64,000 nt of DNA from Methylomonas sp. ZR1 (GTDB lineage: Bacteria > Pseudomonadota > Gammaproteobacteria > Methylococcales > Methylomonadaceae): positions 1 through 64,000 of the forward strand of contig NZ_RCST01000001.1 of NCBI RefSeq assembly GCF_013141865.1. Direction: 5' to 3'. A program made the position numbers and the translations under genes. Of the stretch, positions 48,418 through 58,279 are shown in pieces. Under the pieces are notes generated by a model, which was not told where the DNA came from, made no database searches, and saw only the letters and a program-made list of their open reading frames with translations. Position 1 is the first letter of the stretch. The number at the start of each line of letters is the position of its first letter.

Positions 48418-48560
48418 GAATTTTCCTTAAATTGTTGAAATGACAGGCTTCCTAACCATGCGTTAGGCGGCGGCGATTCTATAGGCACAGGTAATTTCAG
48501 TCAAACAAATAAGCTATGCTGCTAGGCGTTTTTGCCGTTTCCCCAGTTGCCGATTATGTC

Positions 48561-49460
48561 TCATGTAAAGTCTTTTAAATGCGTTTCCAAGAAATCGATA
48601 AACACCCGGGTCTTGGTCGGCATCAAACGCCGACCTGGGAACACCAGCCAGGCTGTGGTTTGCGGCAAACACCATTCCGGCAGCACGCGCACCAGCTCTT
48701 GATTGGGCATGTAAGTGCTGGCGTAAGAATCCGGCGCGGCGACGATGCCTTGGTCCTGCATTGCCAGTTTGACCAATAATTCCGGCGAGTTGGCTTGGAT
48801 GCGTATCGGCGGCATGCCCAGCCATTGTTGTTCGCCCCTCGTCAAGCGCCAGGCCGGCGCTTCCCGATTACCGGCCTGCAGGCTGAGGGCATCGTGTTCC
48901 AACAATTCTTCGGGGTGCGCCGGTGTGCCGCGTTTTTGCAAATAAGCTTGAGACGCATACAAGCCCCAGGTTTGCAGATTCAAGCGCTTGGCCGTCAACG
49001 TCGCGTCATCGGGCAAATCACCCATCCGAATCGCCAGATCGAAACTCTCGCTGAGTAAATCCACTCGTCGTGCAGATAGATCGATTTCCAAGGTAATAGC
49101 CGGGTAGCTGTTGCTGAATTGGGCCAGTAAGGGAGCCAAAAACAGATTGGCAAAGTCGTTGGGCATTGAGATGCGCAATACGCCGCTGGGCTGAATTTGC
49201 CGATGTTGTGCCAATGCCATCGCCGCTTCGATTTCCTCGCTGACCTGCCGGCCATGTTGCAGCAGGCGCAAACCGAATTCGGTCAAATTTAGCTGTCGGG
49301 TGGTGCGTTGCAACAAGCGCTCGCCCAGCTGTTTTTCCAGATTGCTGATCCGCCGTGACAAGGTTGACTTAGGCAAACCCAGCAATTCGCCGGCTTTGGA
49401 AAAACTGCCGGCATCGGCGATTTTGGCGAATAGCCACAGGTCGTTAGGTTCTATCTGCAT
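48561..49460 (-). CDS. LysR-family transcriptional regulator
   Basis: A 299-residue regulator with an N-terminal winged helix-turn-helix (about 1-60, FSKAGELLGLPKSTLSRRIS) and a LysR substrate domain. GGAGGA precedes the ATG at 49460. It diverges from azoR-pirin-dioxygenase, the usual layout for a local activator. TTATCC occurs twice between them (49485-49490 and 49514-49519), possible contact half-sites. It belongs to the CrgA/AaeR-like branch often tied to quinone or aromatic response; the inducer is unknown. Confidence 0.92.
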   Translation of the reverse strand: MQIEPNDLWLFAKIADAGSFSKAGELLGLPKSTLSRRISNLEKQLGERLLQRTTRQLNLTEFGLRLLQHGRQVSEEIEAAMALAQHRQIQPSGVLRISMPNDFANLFLAPLLAQFSNSYPAITLEIDLSARRVDLLSESFDLAIRMGDLPDDATLTAKRLNLQTWGLYASQAYLQKRGTPAHPEELLEHDALSLQAGNREAPAWRLTRGEQQWLGMPPIRIQANSPELLVKLAMQDQGIVAAPDSYASTYMPNQELVRVLPEWCLPQTTAWLVFPGRRLMPTKTRVFIDFLETHLKDFT

Positions 49461-49562
49461 GATTGTTCCTCCAGTGGAATAATGTTATCCATTTTCCGGT
49501 CTTCTGCTCAATATTATCCCGGCGTATAGTCAACCCAACTTCAACACCTTTGGGAGACTAAC

Positions 49563-50162
49563 ATGAACATTCTGCAAATCAACTCCAGTATCCGTGCCGA
49601 AAATGCCTATTCCAGCCGCTTGGCCGACAATTTGGTGGCCGGTTTACGCCAGCAAACGCCGACCGCTGAATTAACGGTACGCGACTTGGCGAAAACCCCG
49701 CATCCTTTGCTGGATGAAGCGGCTTTGATTGCGCTGAGTACGCCCGCCGAACAGCGCAACCCCGAGCAAGCGCAACGGGTGGCGCTGGACGATGCCTTGA
49801 TTGCCGAGATTCAGCACGCCAACATCCTAGTGTTAACCGCGCCGATGTATAACTTTGGGATTCCGGCACAACTGAAAGCTTGGATAGATGCTATCGCTCG
49901 GGCCAGGGTGACGTTTCAATACACCGAAAACGGCGTGGAAGGCTTGTTGAAAAACAAACAGGTGTATGTGATCCAGACCGCCGGCGGCAAACACAGCGGT
50001 ACAGCGACCGACAGCCAAAGCACGTATTTGCGTACCGTCTTGGGATTTTTGGGTATGACCGATGTCACCTTTATCTACGCGGAAGGCTTGGCGATGGGCG
50101 GCGACGCCGAGCAATTGGCCCTGCAAGCCGCGGCCACACAGATTGCCGCATTGGCAGCCTGA
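49563..50162 (+). CDS. azoR: FMN-dependent NADH-azoreductase/quinone reductase
   Basis: A 199-residue flavodoxin-like oxidoreductase. The FMN phosphate site is in the N-terminal [15 protein letters not shown] and the isoalloxazine loop contains [17 protein letters not shown]. AzoR proteins reduce quinones and azo dyes by two electrons, which avoids semiquinones. First gene of a three-gene unit facing the LysR regulator. Confidence 0.92.
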   Translation: MNILQINSSIRAENAYSSRLADNLVAGLRQQTPTAELTVRDLAKTPHPLLDEAALIALSTPAEQRNPEQAQRVALDDALIAEIQHANILVLTAPMYNFGIPAQLKAWIDAIARARVTFQYTENGVEGLLKNKQVYVIQTAGGKHSGTATDSQSTYLRTVLGFLGMTDVTFIYAEGLAMGGDAEQLALQAAATQIAALAA

Positions 50163-50189
50163 TCGTTAACCTTAAATAGGAGAACAGCG

Positions 50190-51068
50190 ATGAACACAGA
50201 CACAGTAAAAAGCGATGACGTAATGCGGTCCCGCGCTATCGAGCAGCTAGTGGTTGGCCACGCCACCTCGGACGGTGCCGGCGTGAAATTGACCCGCGTG
50301 CTGGGCCAAGCCTTGCAGCAACGCCTCGATCCATTTTTGATGCTAGATGCCTTCGGCAGCGATAAGCCCAACGATTACATCGCCGGCTTTCCCAATCATC
50401 CGCACCGGGGTTTCGAAACCCTGACTTATTTGATCACCGGCCGGATGCGGCATAGCGATAACGCCGGCCATCAAGGCTTATTGGAAACCGGCGGTATTCA
50501 ATGGATGACGGCGGGGCGCGGGATTATCCATTCGGAAATGCCCGAGCAAAAAGACGGCATGCTGGAAGGCTTTCAATTGTGGATCAATCTGCCTGCCGCC
50601 CAGAAAATGCAGCCGGCCGGTTATCAAGATGTGCAAAGCGAGCAGATTCCGGAATTGCTTACGGCCAATGGCGTCAAGGTGCGGGTGATTGCCGGCAGCA
50701 GCCATGGCGTCGCGGGCGCTATTCAACGGCCGGATACCGAGCCGCTGTTTCTGGATGTGCATTTGCCCGCTGGGGCCAGTTTCAGTCAGTCTTTAGCCGT
50801 CGGTCACAATGCGTTTTTTTATGTGTATCGCGGCGAGGTGGCGGTGGCAGAACGGTCGGTAGCTGCGCAACGCATGGCGGTGTTAAGCAGCGGTGAGTCG
50901 GATGGGGTGATATTGCAGGCCAAGCAAGACAGTCGTTTGATCCTGGTGGCCGGCAAGCCTTTGCGTGAACCAATCGCTCAGCACGGGCCGTTTGTGATGA
51001 ACACTCGCGAGCAAATCGAGCAAGCCATAGACGATTATCAAGCCGGTCGTTTTAACGTCGCGGCTTAG
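50190..51068 (+). CDS. Pirin-family protein
   Basis: A 292-residue bicupin. The N-terminal cupin metal site is NHPHRGFETLTY plus IIHSEMP (His-x-His and His-x-Glu). Bacterial pirins such as YhhW have quercetinase activity, others act as redox-responsive regulators. GGAGAA precedes the ATG. Grouping with a quinone reductase and an extradiol dioxygenase points to handling of phenolics or quinones. Confidence 0.92.
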   Translation: MNTDTVKSDDVMRSRAIEQLVVGHATSDGAGVKLTRVLGQALQQRLDPFLMLDAFGSDKPNDYIAGFPNHPHRGFETLTYLITGRMRHSDNAGHQGLLETGGIQWMTAGRGIIHSEMPEQKDGMLEGFQLWINLPAAQKMQPAGYQDVQSEQIPELLTANGVKVRVIAGSSHGVAGAIQRPDTEPLFLDVHLPAGASFSQSLAVGHNAFFYVYRGEVAVAERSVAAQRMAVLSSGESDGVILQAKQDSRLILVAGKPLREPIAQHGPFVMNTREQIEQAIDDYQAGRFNVAA

Positions 51069-51093
51069 AAGCAAACATATGGGAGTAGAGACG

Positions 51094-51882
51094 ATGAATA
51101 CGGCCCAGCCCGACAACCAGCACTTGCCGAGGATGCCGGCCTTATTCATCGGTCACGGCAGTCCGTTGAATGCGCTGGAAGATAACGAATTCAGTCGGGC
51201 TTGGGCGGAACTGGGACAAAATCTGCCCAGGCCCAAGGCGATTTTATGCATCTCGGCGCATTGGCAAAACGATAGCACACGGGTTACTGCGATGCCGCAG
51301 CCGCGGACCATCCACGATTTCTACGGCTTTCCACAAGCCTTGTTCGATTTTGTCTATCCTGCGCCGGGCAGTCCGGCATTGGCGGCGAGGATCAAGGCGC
51401 GGATGCCTGGGATTGAGTTGGATCAGGACTGGGGTTTGGATCATGGCAGTTGGTCGGTTTTGTGCCATCTGTTTCCCGATGCAGACATCCCGGTTTTACA
51501 ACTCAGTCTGGATACAAAAAAGTCGCCTGAGCAGCATTACCAACTGGGTAAAGCCTTACGCTGCTGGAGAGACGAGGGGGTGTTGATCGTCGGCAGCGGT
51601 AATATCGTACACAACTTGCAAGCTTTGATTTGGCGGGATACGGCTCATGACTGTGCCGTCGCGTTTGCCGAGCGGGTTAAACGCTTGATTGCCGCAGGCG
51701 ATCACAGCGCCGTCGTCAAATACCGCGAATTAAGCGATGCGGCGTTGGCCATCCCGACAGACGAACATTTTCTGCCCCTCCTATACATCCTGGGCTTGCA
51801 AGGTGACGGCGAACAGGTCGGTTTTTTCACGGACAAAACCACGCTGGGCGCGATTGCCATGTTGTCTGTGCAAATAGGTTAA
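51094..51882 (+). CDS. ygiD: DODA-type extradiol dioxygenase (YgiD-like)
   Basis: A 262-residue class III extradiol ring-cleavage enzyme of the 4,5-DOPA dioxygenase group. Metal and catalytic histidines are in FIGHGSP (about residue 19), SAHWQND, LDHGSWSV and NIVHNL. The ATG at 51094 follows GGGAG at eight bases and is preferred to that at 51079. Cytoplasmic. Last gene of the LysR-controlled unit; natural substrate unknown. Confidence 0.9.
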   Translation: MNTAQPDNQHLPRMPALFIGHGSPLNALEDNEFSRAWAELGQNLPRPKAILCISAHWQNDSTRVTAMPQPRTIHDFYGFPQALFDFVYPAPGSPALAARIKARMPGIELDQDWGLDHGSWSVLCHLFPDADIPVLQLSLDTKKSPEQHYQLGKALRCWRDEGVLIVGSGNIVHNLQALIWRDTAHDCAVAFAERVKRLIAAGDHSAVVKYRELSDAALAIPTDEHFLPLLYILGLQGDGEQVGFFTDKTTLGAIAMLSVQIG

Positions 51883-52007
51883 CGGGCATGTAGACGCTAA
51901 ATTCAGCTTACTTCCGCTGAGCGTCAGATATTCGCCGTTTGTGGTGGCCTGTTTCCGCATTCGGGCATAAAATCCGCCGATTAACCATTCTGTGCGCCGC
52001 CAGCAAT

Positions 52008-52925
52008 ATGCCCAACGATCCAATTCGCCGCAAGTCACCTGAAAACAAAGCCAGCAATAGTGTTGCCGTTCCTGGAAATACGCTGCGCGAAGTCGCCGCT
52101 GGCTGGGCGGACTATGAACTATTGGATGCCGGTGACGGCAAGAAGCTGGAGCGCTGGGGTGACGTGGTGACGATACGCCCGGAGATTCAAGCGCATTTCC
52201 AGCCGGGTTGGTCGTGGCCGGATTGGCAGGCGAGGGCGGATTGGGAGTTTGTAGAGCTGTCATCCACGCAAGGCACCTGGAAAAAATTGAAGCCGCAGGC
52301 TAGCGAACACTGGCAAATTGCTTATCAACAATTGCAGTTCGGTCTGAAGCTGACCAAATTCAAACACCTGGGCTTGTTTCCGGAACAACAAGCCAACTGG
52401 CGGTTCATCGCCGAGCGGGTCAAACCGGGCGACAAACTATTAAACCTGTTTGCTTACACTGGTGCGGCCTCACTGGTGGCCAGGGCGAATGGCGCGGAAG
52501 TGGTGCATGTGGATTCAGTCAAGCAAATGTTGGATTGGACCCACGACAATATGGCGCGTAGCGGGCTGACCAACATCCAATGGGTGCTGGAAGATGCCTT
52601 GAAATTTGCAAAGCGCGAACTCAAGCGCGGCAACCATTACGACGGCATCATCATGGACCCGCCGGCCTGGGGTTTGGGCGCCAAGGGCGAAAAATGGAAA
52701 CTGGAAAATCAGCTGGCCGACTTGATCGAAACGGCGCGCGGCTTGATGAATCCGGGGGCGTTTTTAGTCCTGAACACCTATTCTCCCAAAGTGGACTTGC
52801 AGGATTTAGCCCGCGCTGCCGCCCCTTGTTTTGCTAAACGCCAACTCGAAATCAAACAACTGTGGATGCAGAGCCAAACCGGCAAAGCTTTGTTTTATGG
52901 AAATTTGCTGCGGGCGACGGCTTAA
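52008..52925 (+). CDS. RlmI-like SAM-dependent methyltransferase
   Basis: A 305-residue class I methyltransferase. The SAM site is LLNLFAYTGAASLVARANGA and the catalytic IIMDPPAWG motif resembles RNA/DNA N- or C5-methyltransferases (RlmI/RlmK group). It lacks an N-terminal PUA domain. An rRNA substrate is likely but unproved. The ATG at 52008 begins after unrelated upstream sequence; the frame open from 51939 is less likely. The stop overlaps the convergent vapC stop by four bases. Confidence 0.85.
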   Translation: MPNDPIRRKSPENKASNSVAVPGNTLREVAAGWADYELLDAGDGKKLERWGDVVTIRPEIQAHFQPGWSWPDWQARADWEFVELSSTQGTWKKLKPQASEHWQIAYQQLQFGLKLTKFKHLGLFPEQQANWRFIAERVKPGDKLLNLFAYTGAASLVARANGAEVVHVDSVKQMLDWTHDNMARSGLTNIQWVLEDALKFAKRELKRGNHYDGIIMDPPAWGLGAKGEKWKLENQLADLIETARGLMNPGAFLVLNTYSPKVDLQDLARAAAPCFAKRQLEIKQLWMQSQTGKALFYGNLLRATA

Positions 52926-53341
52926 TCCGCGAATGGATTGAGGACCCGAATTCCTGTGCCGGCAAAGTCACCAACATTCCGGGTGACAACGGTAAGATCG
53001 TAAATTAACGCCGTAGCAGCGATCAATTTATCCAAGGGGTGTTGAGGATTTGGTACGCGCATTTTCCCCCAAACCAGCGCAATCTCGTTGTCGATAGGCA
53101 AGACATGATGGCGATATTCCTGCATAAGCTGGTTTAGCCAGTTCTCGAGTAACTTGCCTTGGCTAAAATCGCCGCGGTGATAAATCAGATCCACGCCGCG
53201 CCGCAATTCACCGACGGTGACGACAGAAATATACAGCTTGTGATCATTTTGGGCGACGCCGGCAAAGAACTGGTTAACGCCCGGATTTGTCTTGCTGCCT
53301 TTGCGGATTTCGCTAATCACATTCGTGTCAATCAAATACAT
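52922..53341 (-). CDS. VapC/FitB-like PIN-domain toxin
   Basis: A 139-residue PIN ribonuclease. The four acidic positions are visible: LIDTNVISEIRKG at the N terminus, a Glu in IDNEIALVWG, HPLDKLIAAT and VTRNVGDF. It is the second gene of a type II toxin-antitoxin pair, 13 bp after the antitoxin gene. It ends in a four-base overlap with the methyltransferase gene on the other strand. Confidence 0.92.
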   Translation of the reverse strand: MYLIDTNVISEIRKGSKTNPGVNQFFAGVAQNDHKLYISVVTVGELRRGVDLIYHRGDFSQGKLLENWLNQLMQEYRHHVLPIDNEIALVWGKMRVPNPQHPLDKLIAATALIYDLTVVTRNVGDFAGTGIRVLNPFAD

Positions 53342-53354
53342 CAGCCAAATCGCT

Positions 53355-53564
53355 CTAGGTATCTACACGCAGAAAGTCAGTATCCGAACCGACATTGGGC
53401 ATGGCGGCAAGCGCTTCCGTAAAAGATTTCCGTTGCGGCCCGGTCAAAACCTCCGCCAGGATGGCGCGATGTTCTGCTTCTGTGGAACGATGGTGGGCGG
53501 CAGCTCTGGCTTTCAAAGCCTTAACCAGCGTTTCATCAAGATTTCTAACAACAAGGCTGGGCAT
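53355..53564 (-). CDS. FitA-like ribbon-helix-helix antitoxin
   Basis: A 69-residue protein with an N-terminal ribbon-helix-helix (MPSLVVRNLDETLVKALK, RSTEAEHRAIL) that should bind its own operator, and a C-terminal toxin-wrapping tail. The strand VVRNLDE is the FitA pattern. Start 53564 is chosen over 53576 because the ribbon begins immediately. It forms an operon with the PIN toxin. Confidence 0.88.
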   Translation of the reverse strand: MPSLVVRNLDETLVKALKARAAAHHRSTEAEHRAILAEVLTGPQRKSFTEALAAMPNVGSDTDFLRVDT

Positions 53565-53631
53565 AGCTAACTCCAAGGGGTGGTGCTATCAATGCTAGCA
53601 TGCGCTTTGGCGTAGCGGTAGTCTTTTAACT

Positions 53632-54873
53632 CTAACGTTGTTGGCCCGTAAAAAACGGCCGAGTCGCAAATACACCGTCGGCAAAACGCTTACCCTGCCA
53701 CGACAAACTGCGTTTCAACACAAAATCGAAGCGAAATGGATGGTATTCCTGTAGAGCCAGCAACGGTTCGACGGCATCGCCCGGCAGCAAGCCGGCATCG
53801 GCAAAAGCCGACGGCGAGATCAACGGCAAAATGCCGGTCAACGGGTAATCCGAACCGTACAGCAAGCGGCTATGCCAGCTGGTTTCCGTCAGCAGGGTTT
53901 TGATTACGCCCATATCGCGGTTGCGTAACACAATCGCCGAAATGTCACCGTATAGCAGGTCCTGCCACTGTTTATCCGCCATCAACTTGGCAAACAAATC
54001 AAAACTTCGCACTTCCCGGCCGTCTTCATCCACATCCTTGCCCAATGTCGCGCAATGGGCAATCACCACCCGGACGCCGGCATCGAGCGCCCGCCGCAAA
54101 CGCAGCGGATTGCCGAACAAAGGCTGGTCGGCACCGTGCAAGGCGTTCTCTTCGCCGCCGTGGGTAATGATCGGTATGTTCAATTGGGCCGCCGCTTTAT
54201 AAAACCGGTCGCATTGCGGCGAAGCAGGGTCTATGCCCATTGCCGGCGGCAGCCATTTCACGGCGCGGGCACCGTTGGCGGCGGCTTGTTCCAGTACCGT
54301 CACGCAATCGGGGCGATAAGGATGAATGCTGGCTACCCATTCGAAGCGCTGCGGATAGGCTTGCGCCAAACGCTGAGCGTACTCGTTGGGGACAAAAAAT
54401 GCGGTATTCGCATGATCCGGGTCGCCGCTGGCGCCATGGGCACGGTCAAACGCATAGAGCATGGCCTTCGAGCCTTTGGGCATGTTGTCCATCAGGGCTT
54501 GTAAGCGTTTGACGAAGGCAGTGTCTTGGTCCGTGTCAGGGATGCAAGCTGCGTTGGCGTAAGCCCAGTGTTGCAGGGTTTGCACCGGGTGCTTGAGCGG
54601 GGCATGCATATCCGGCGTTTGCGTAATGCCGCTACCGCCGTCGCCGGAGCCGATGATGTGGGTGTGGCAATCCCACCAGTCTGCCGGATCGATGCCTTGC
54701 CAAGCGGCGGTTTCTAGGGCTGATGCCGGCGTCCCGGCTGGATTGAGACAGGGATTAGTTAAGCGAAACAGTGCAGACGCCGGCATGCTGCTGGTGGCCA
54801 AGCTGGCAGCCGCCAGTTTTAAAAAGCGGCGGCGGGCGCGACTGGTAGCGGGCACGCGATGGTTTGATGTCAT
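53632..54873 (-). CDS. Tat-exported amidohydrolase-family protein
   Basis: A 413-residue TIM-barrel protein of the amidohydrolase-2 group. The N terminus carries a twin-arginine signal RRRFLKLAAASLA. Metal-site candidates are DCHTHIIG (about residue 69), the His in PIITHGGE, IAHCATLG and the Asp in YGSDYPL. The substrate is unknown; related proteins decarboxylate or hydrolyse aromatic and lactone compounds. It stands alone between the antitoxin gene and a gene-poor 254-bp stretch. Confidence 0.85.
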   Translation of the reverse strand: MTSNHRVPATSRARRRFLKLAAASLATSSMPASALFRLTNPCLNPAGTPASALETAAWQGIDPADWWDCHTHIIGSGDGGSGITQTPDMHAPLKHPVQTLQHWAYANAACIPDTDQDTAFVKRLQALMDNMPKGSKAMLYAFDRAHGASGDPDHANTAFFVPNEYAQRLAQAYPQRFEWVASIHPYRPDCVTVLEQAAANGARAVKWLPPAMGIDPASPQCDRFYKAAAQLNIPIITHGGEENALHGADQPLFGNPLRLRRALDAGVRVVIAHCATLGKDVDEDGREVRSFDLFAKLMADKQWQDLLYGDISAIVLRNRDMGVIKTLLTETSWHSRLLYGSDYPLTGILPLISPSAFADAGLLPGDAVEPLLALQEYHPFRFDFVLKRSLSWQGKRFADGVFATRPFFTGQQR

Positions 54874-55060
54874 GGGCTGTTTTCTAGGTCGGATACTGTG
54901 GGGATAGGATCCGCAAAATCAAATGGGTTGTAAAGAGGTTGGGGCGGATTTTGCTTGGCTTGGTGCTAGCGCTATGGCCTTGCAGATTGGGTGAATATTA
55001 ACCCGGCTCTTAAATTTCCTGGAAGGTGGAAGCCGTTAGACGACTCATGGGTTTCGCGCA

Positions 55061-55092
55061 GTTGCAGCGCTCCCGCTTTTGCGGGAGCAACG
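55061..55092. repeat. Palindromic hairpin element
   Basis: GCTCCCGC-TTTT-GCGGGAGC (55069-55088) is a perfect 8-bp stem, with outer GTTGC (55061-55065) and GCAAC partially extending it. There is no T run on either strand. It lies between the amidohydrolase gene and the TonB receptor stop, both on the minus strand; probably a REP-like sequence or 3' structure of the receptor mRNA. Confidence 0.55.
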
Positions 55093-55127
55093 ATGTGTAA
55101 AGGCCGGGTTAAAAAATTTCTTATAAC

Positions 55128-57683
55128 TTAGAAACTTATTGCGCCCTCAAGGAAGAACGTTCTTTGTGGATAAGGATGAAACACATAAGCCGTTTTGTCC
55201 GTTAGGTTGTTGATACCGAATGAGATGCGGCTTTTCGCAGGTTTACCCAGCAAATCGTACTTAAAGCGGTAGCTGGTTTTAAAGTCCAGGAAGAAAAAAC
55301 CGTCCTGCGAGCCGAACACATTGTTGACGTGGTCTTTGTTATCAATATCGTTGTAAGAGTCGCTGGTATACCGGCCGGCCATCGAAGTGTCCCAAGCCTC
55401 ACTGATGTGATAGGTTGCTAAAGCGTTAAAGCGCCATTCGGGTAGGCGAATCCGTTCTTTGCCGGTCAGGTTGTAACGGGTAAACGAGCCATTGGCTTCC
55501 TGGAAGTTCAGGTCTGGACCGCCGTCTTCGACAATGGCATTCATCCAAGTGGCGTTAAAATTTAAATCGAAGTCAGAATCAAGCACGCGAGCTTGGTCGT
55601 ATACCAATTCTACGCCGGTGGTGCTGGTAGCAGGAATGTTTTGAAACGCATTATCAGTAAAGGCGCCGGACGCGCGGCGGACTTGCTGGATCGTGTTGCG
55701 TATATCATCCCGGAATACATTGACCCTTACGTAGCCGTTATCCAGCCCGTATTCGATCATGAAGTTATGATGCCAGCCGTCCTCGGGCTGTAAGCCGGCG
55801 TTGGCAGTGGTTCTGCTGGTCGCGTTTGTAATATTTTGATACATCTCGGCGATGACCGGGAACCGGTAGGCACGGCCAAACGAGTACCGAAACTTCCAGT
55901 TTGAGGGTTCAAAGCCCAGCGAAGCCTTGGGTGAAATGGCGTCGGCACTGCGGTCCGGCAAAGGCGCTCCAGCGCCTATACCGCTGCTTGCCAGCCACCA
56001 CTCGTAACGTGCGCCCAAGGTCAAATCCCAATCGGGCGCAAAGTGGTAGGCGAACTGACCGAACATGGCGTTGGTCGTCACCTCGCCTCGATTACGACTA
56101 CCTACCTGTTCTGAGCCAAGCTGATTTGCCGAATAGTTAACATAACCAAATTGCTTGAAATCCATATTGTAGTTATCGAAGTGGTAGCCACCTAAAAACT
56201 CCAAGGGTTTCCAGCCTAAAAACTCCCTCGTGCTGAGTTTCAAGTCATAATTTTTCCAATTGAAGTCGTCAAAAACTTGCAATCGCCCGTTTCCGCCCTG
56301 CGCATTGCTTGCATTGCTTACATTTATAGGGTCGTTGGGAGAGAAGTTTGCGGATCGGCGATCATCTTTTATGACATCCAGATAGCTAAACGTGGTGTCG
56401 ATGTCCCATGTGTCAGAAATAGCCCCTTTTACCTGCATGCCGATTTGCATGGTTTGCCTTTCGTCGTCTGAGGGACCAAATCCGCTATTTTGAACATTGA
56501 ATGCCCGCCCAGCAAAGACTGCATCACGAACGCTGTTTGCAGCGTTGTTGTTATCACCATAGTAGGCGTTGCCGTTTGCAGAGGTCAGATAATTACGCGG
56601 TTTTTCGGATTTACGAGTGCGCTCCTCGAATGCGCCGGTAAATATCGCCTGCAAATCCGGCGTGATGTCGTATCCCACTTTAAGTTTAACCAGGTCGGTA
56701 TTGACCAACTCGGGGCCGCTGTCGCCGTAAATGTAACTGGGCGTGCCGCGGGTGTCTAAAATCGGTACTGCGCCGTTTACCGCTGTTTGCGTGCCGTTGG
56801 GATTGCGCAAACCGGTATTATCGATGAAGTAACTCATAGGCTGGCTTTCCGCTTCCAAGCGGTTGTAGGAAAGCAGCGCAGACCATTTATCCAAACGATT
56901 GCCATACGAAAAATATTGCCGGTTGCCGTCAAAGGTGCCGCCATCCGCGCCAATATTCTCCCAAGGCTGCACAAAGTAGCTGGTTTCCGCGTAGTACTCT
57001 TCTTTCATTGGCATGTGGGTTTTAAGGTTCACTACCCCGCCGATGGAGTTGCCGCTGTATTCCGCGGAGAAAGGACCGTAAACCACGTCAACCGCGTCGA
57101 TTTCGTTTGGGCCCACCATCGACCAGCGCGGCGCACCGTTAAAAGAAGCCTGCAATTGATTGTGCAGCGGTAAGCCATCGGCATACACCATGTTTCTGGC
57201 CGTCGAGAACATATCGGCCCCGCGGATGCCTAACACGCCATTCGGGTCGCCGATATAGCGCTGGCGGATTTGCAAGCTGGGTTGGTACTTGACGGCTTCT
57301 TCAGTGGTTTGGGCGTTTTGCCGTTCAATTTCGGCGCGTGATAAGCGGGTTGATGGCGAGGTGAAATGCGAGTCTTTCGCCACTTCACCGGTGATCACCA
57401 TTTCTTCCATCACTTCGTCTTTGGTGCTAGCGCCCGCAGCCGGCGTTTCCGACGACACTTGTTTTGATGCTGTTTGACTATTGTTCGCAGTGGGCTTGTC
57501 CGTTGGCTTGGAAGCTTCTGCATTTTTTGCCATATGTTTCGTGGCGTCGCCTGTACTTTTCTTCTGTGTTTCAGCGATGGCGACATTGCTGGTAATAGCC
57601 AGCAGAACAGCAGTAGACAATAAAGAACGCATCGGCAATCTATAAGACGCTGATTTATCAAGTGTTTCGGATTGATTTTTCAC
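55128..57683 (-). CDS. TonB-dependent outer-membrane receptor
   Basis: An 851-residue outer-membrane active transporter. The reading starts with GTG at 57683 (an ATG at 57632 would shorten the signal). Signal peptide ends near AIA at about residue 37, then a low-complexity Lys/Thr/Ser/Pro linker (about 40-88), a TonB box in MEEMVITGE, a plug domain (about 105-225) and a 22-strand barrel ending in Phe (FFLEGAISF). The ligand is unknown; siderophores, copper or lanthanide chelates and cobalamin are all possible in a methanotroph. No partner ABC transporter is adjacent. Confidence 0.92.
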   Translation of the reverse strand: MKNQSETLDKSASYRLPMRSLLSTAVLLAITSNVAIAETQKKSTGDATKHMAKNAEASKPTDKPTANNSQTASKQVSSETPAAGASTKDEVMEEMVITGEVAKDSHFTSPSTRLSRAEIERQNAQTTEEAVKYQPSLQIRQRYIGDPNGVLGIRGADMFSTARNMVYADGLPLHNQLQASFNGAPRWSMVGPNEIDAVDVVYGPFSAEYSGNSIGGVVNLKTHMPMKEEYYAETSYFVQPWENIGADGGTFDGNRQYFSYGNRLDKWSALLSYNRLEAESQPMSYFIDNTGLRNPNGTQTAVNGAVPILDTRGTPSYIYGDSGPELVNTDLVKLKVGYDITPDLQAIFTGAFEERTRKSEKPRNYLTSANGNAYYGDNNNAANSVRDAVFAGRAFNVQNSGFGPSDDERQTMQIGMQVKGAISDTWDIDTTFSYLDVIKDDRRSANFSPNDPINVSNASNAQGGNGRLQVFDDFNWKNYDLKLSTREFLGWKPLEFLGGYHFDNYNMDFKQFGYVNYSANQLGSEQVGSRNRGEVTTNAMFGQFAYHFAPDWDLTLGARYEWWLASSGIGAGAPLPDRSADAISPKASLGFEPSNWKFRYSFGRAYRFPVIAEMYQNITNATSRTTANAGLQPEDGWHHNFMIEYGLDNGYVRVNVFRDDIRNTIQQVRRASGAFTDNAFQNIPATSTTGVELVYDQARVLDSDFDLNFNATWMNAIVEDGGPDLNFQEANGSFTRYNLTGKERIRLPEWRFNALATYHISEAWDTSMAGRYTSDSYNDIDNKDHVNNVFGSQDGFFFLDFKTSYRFKYDLLGKPAKSRISFGINNLTDKTAYVFHPYPQRTFFLEGAISF

Positions 57684-58279
57684 GTTTGATCTCGGTTGTA
57701 ATTATTATTTCTGGATTATTGCTAAGTTTGTTTTAGCCTTCTGATCTACTCAATTTGAGCGATTTTCCGAGCTGGATCATGCTGATAGCTAACAGGTTTT
57801 CCGGATAAAAAATATTCCGAATTTCCGGCAAGATTGGGGCCAAGATTAAATGGCTTTGATTTTATTGATAAATAATTAATAGTTGCGTTTTATATTTAAT
57901 AAACTGTGTTATTTAACTGATTTTTTAGGTTTTTTTGGGCGATACGCCTTGCTATTCCAAGGTGCTATGTCTGAGACATAAACTTTTAAACGAGCGAGAT
58001 CTTTAAAAAAAAGTCGGATAGTTCAATAATTTGATAGGCGTATTGGTTTGCACAAGATTGAGTGGCTTAAAAAGATTAAACGATTCGTTAAAGCAGCCGG
58101 TAGGTAAAAGCAAAGTAATAAACTATGTTAAATGACTACATCGCCTGAGTTGAACCTGGACCACAGCCACTTTATCGTTAGCTTTGTCGTTTGGGCTTGA
58201 ATGTGGTCTTGACTGGCGATAAGGTGCTTAGTTTTTTGATGGCAAATTCGGCCCTGGCAGCTAATTTAATAAGGATACT
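57684..58279. promoter_or_regulatory. Intergenic region with palindromic operator candidate
   Basis: About 600 AT-rich bases separate the divergent TonB receptor and thioredoxin genes. No gene was found. The clearest element is a perfect 15-bp palindrome TATGTCTGAGACATA at 57966-57980, near the centre, which may be the operator of a dimeric regulator. No clear Fur box was seen. Confidence 0.4.
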
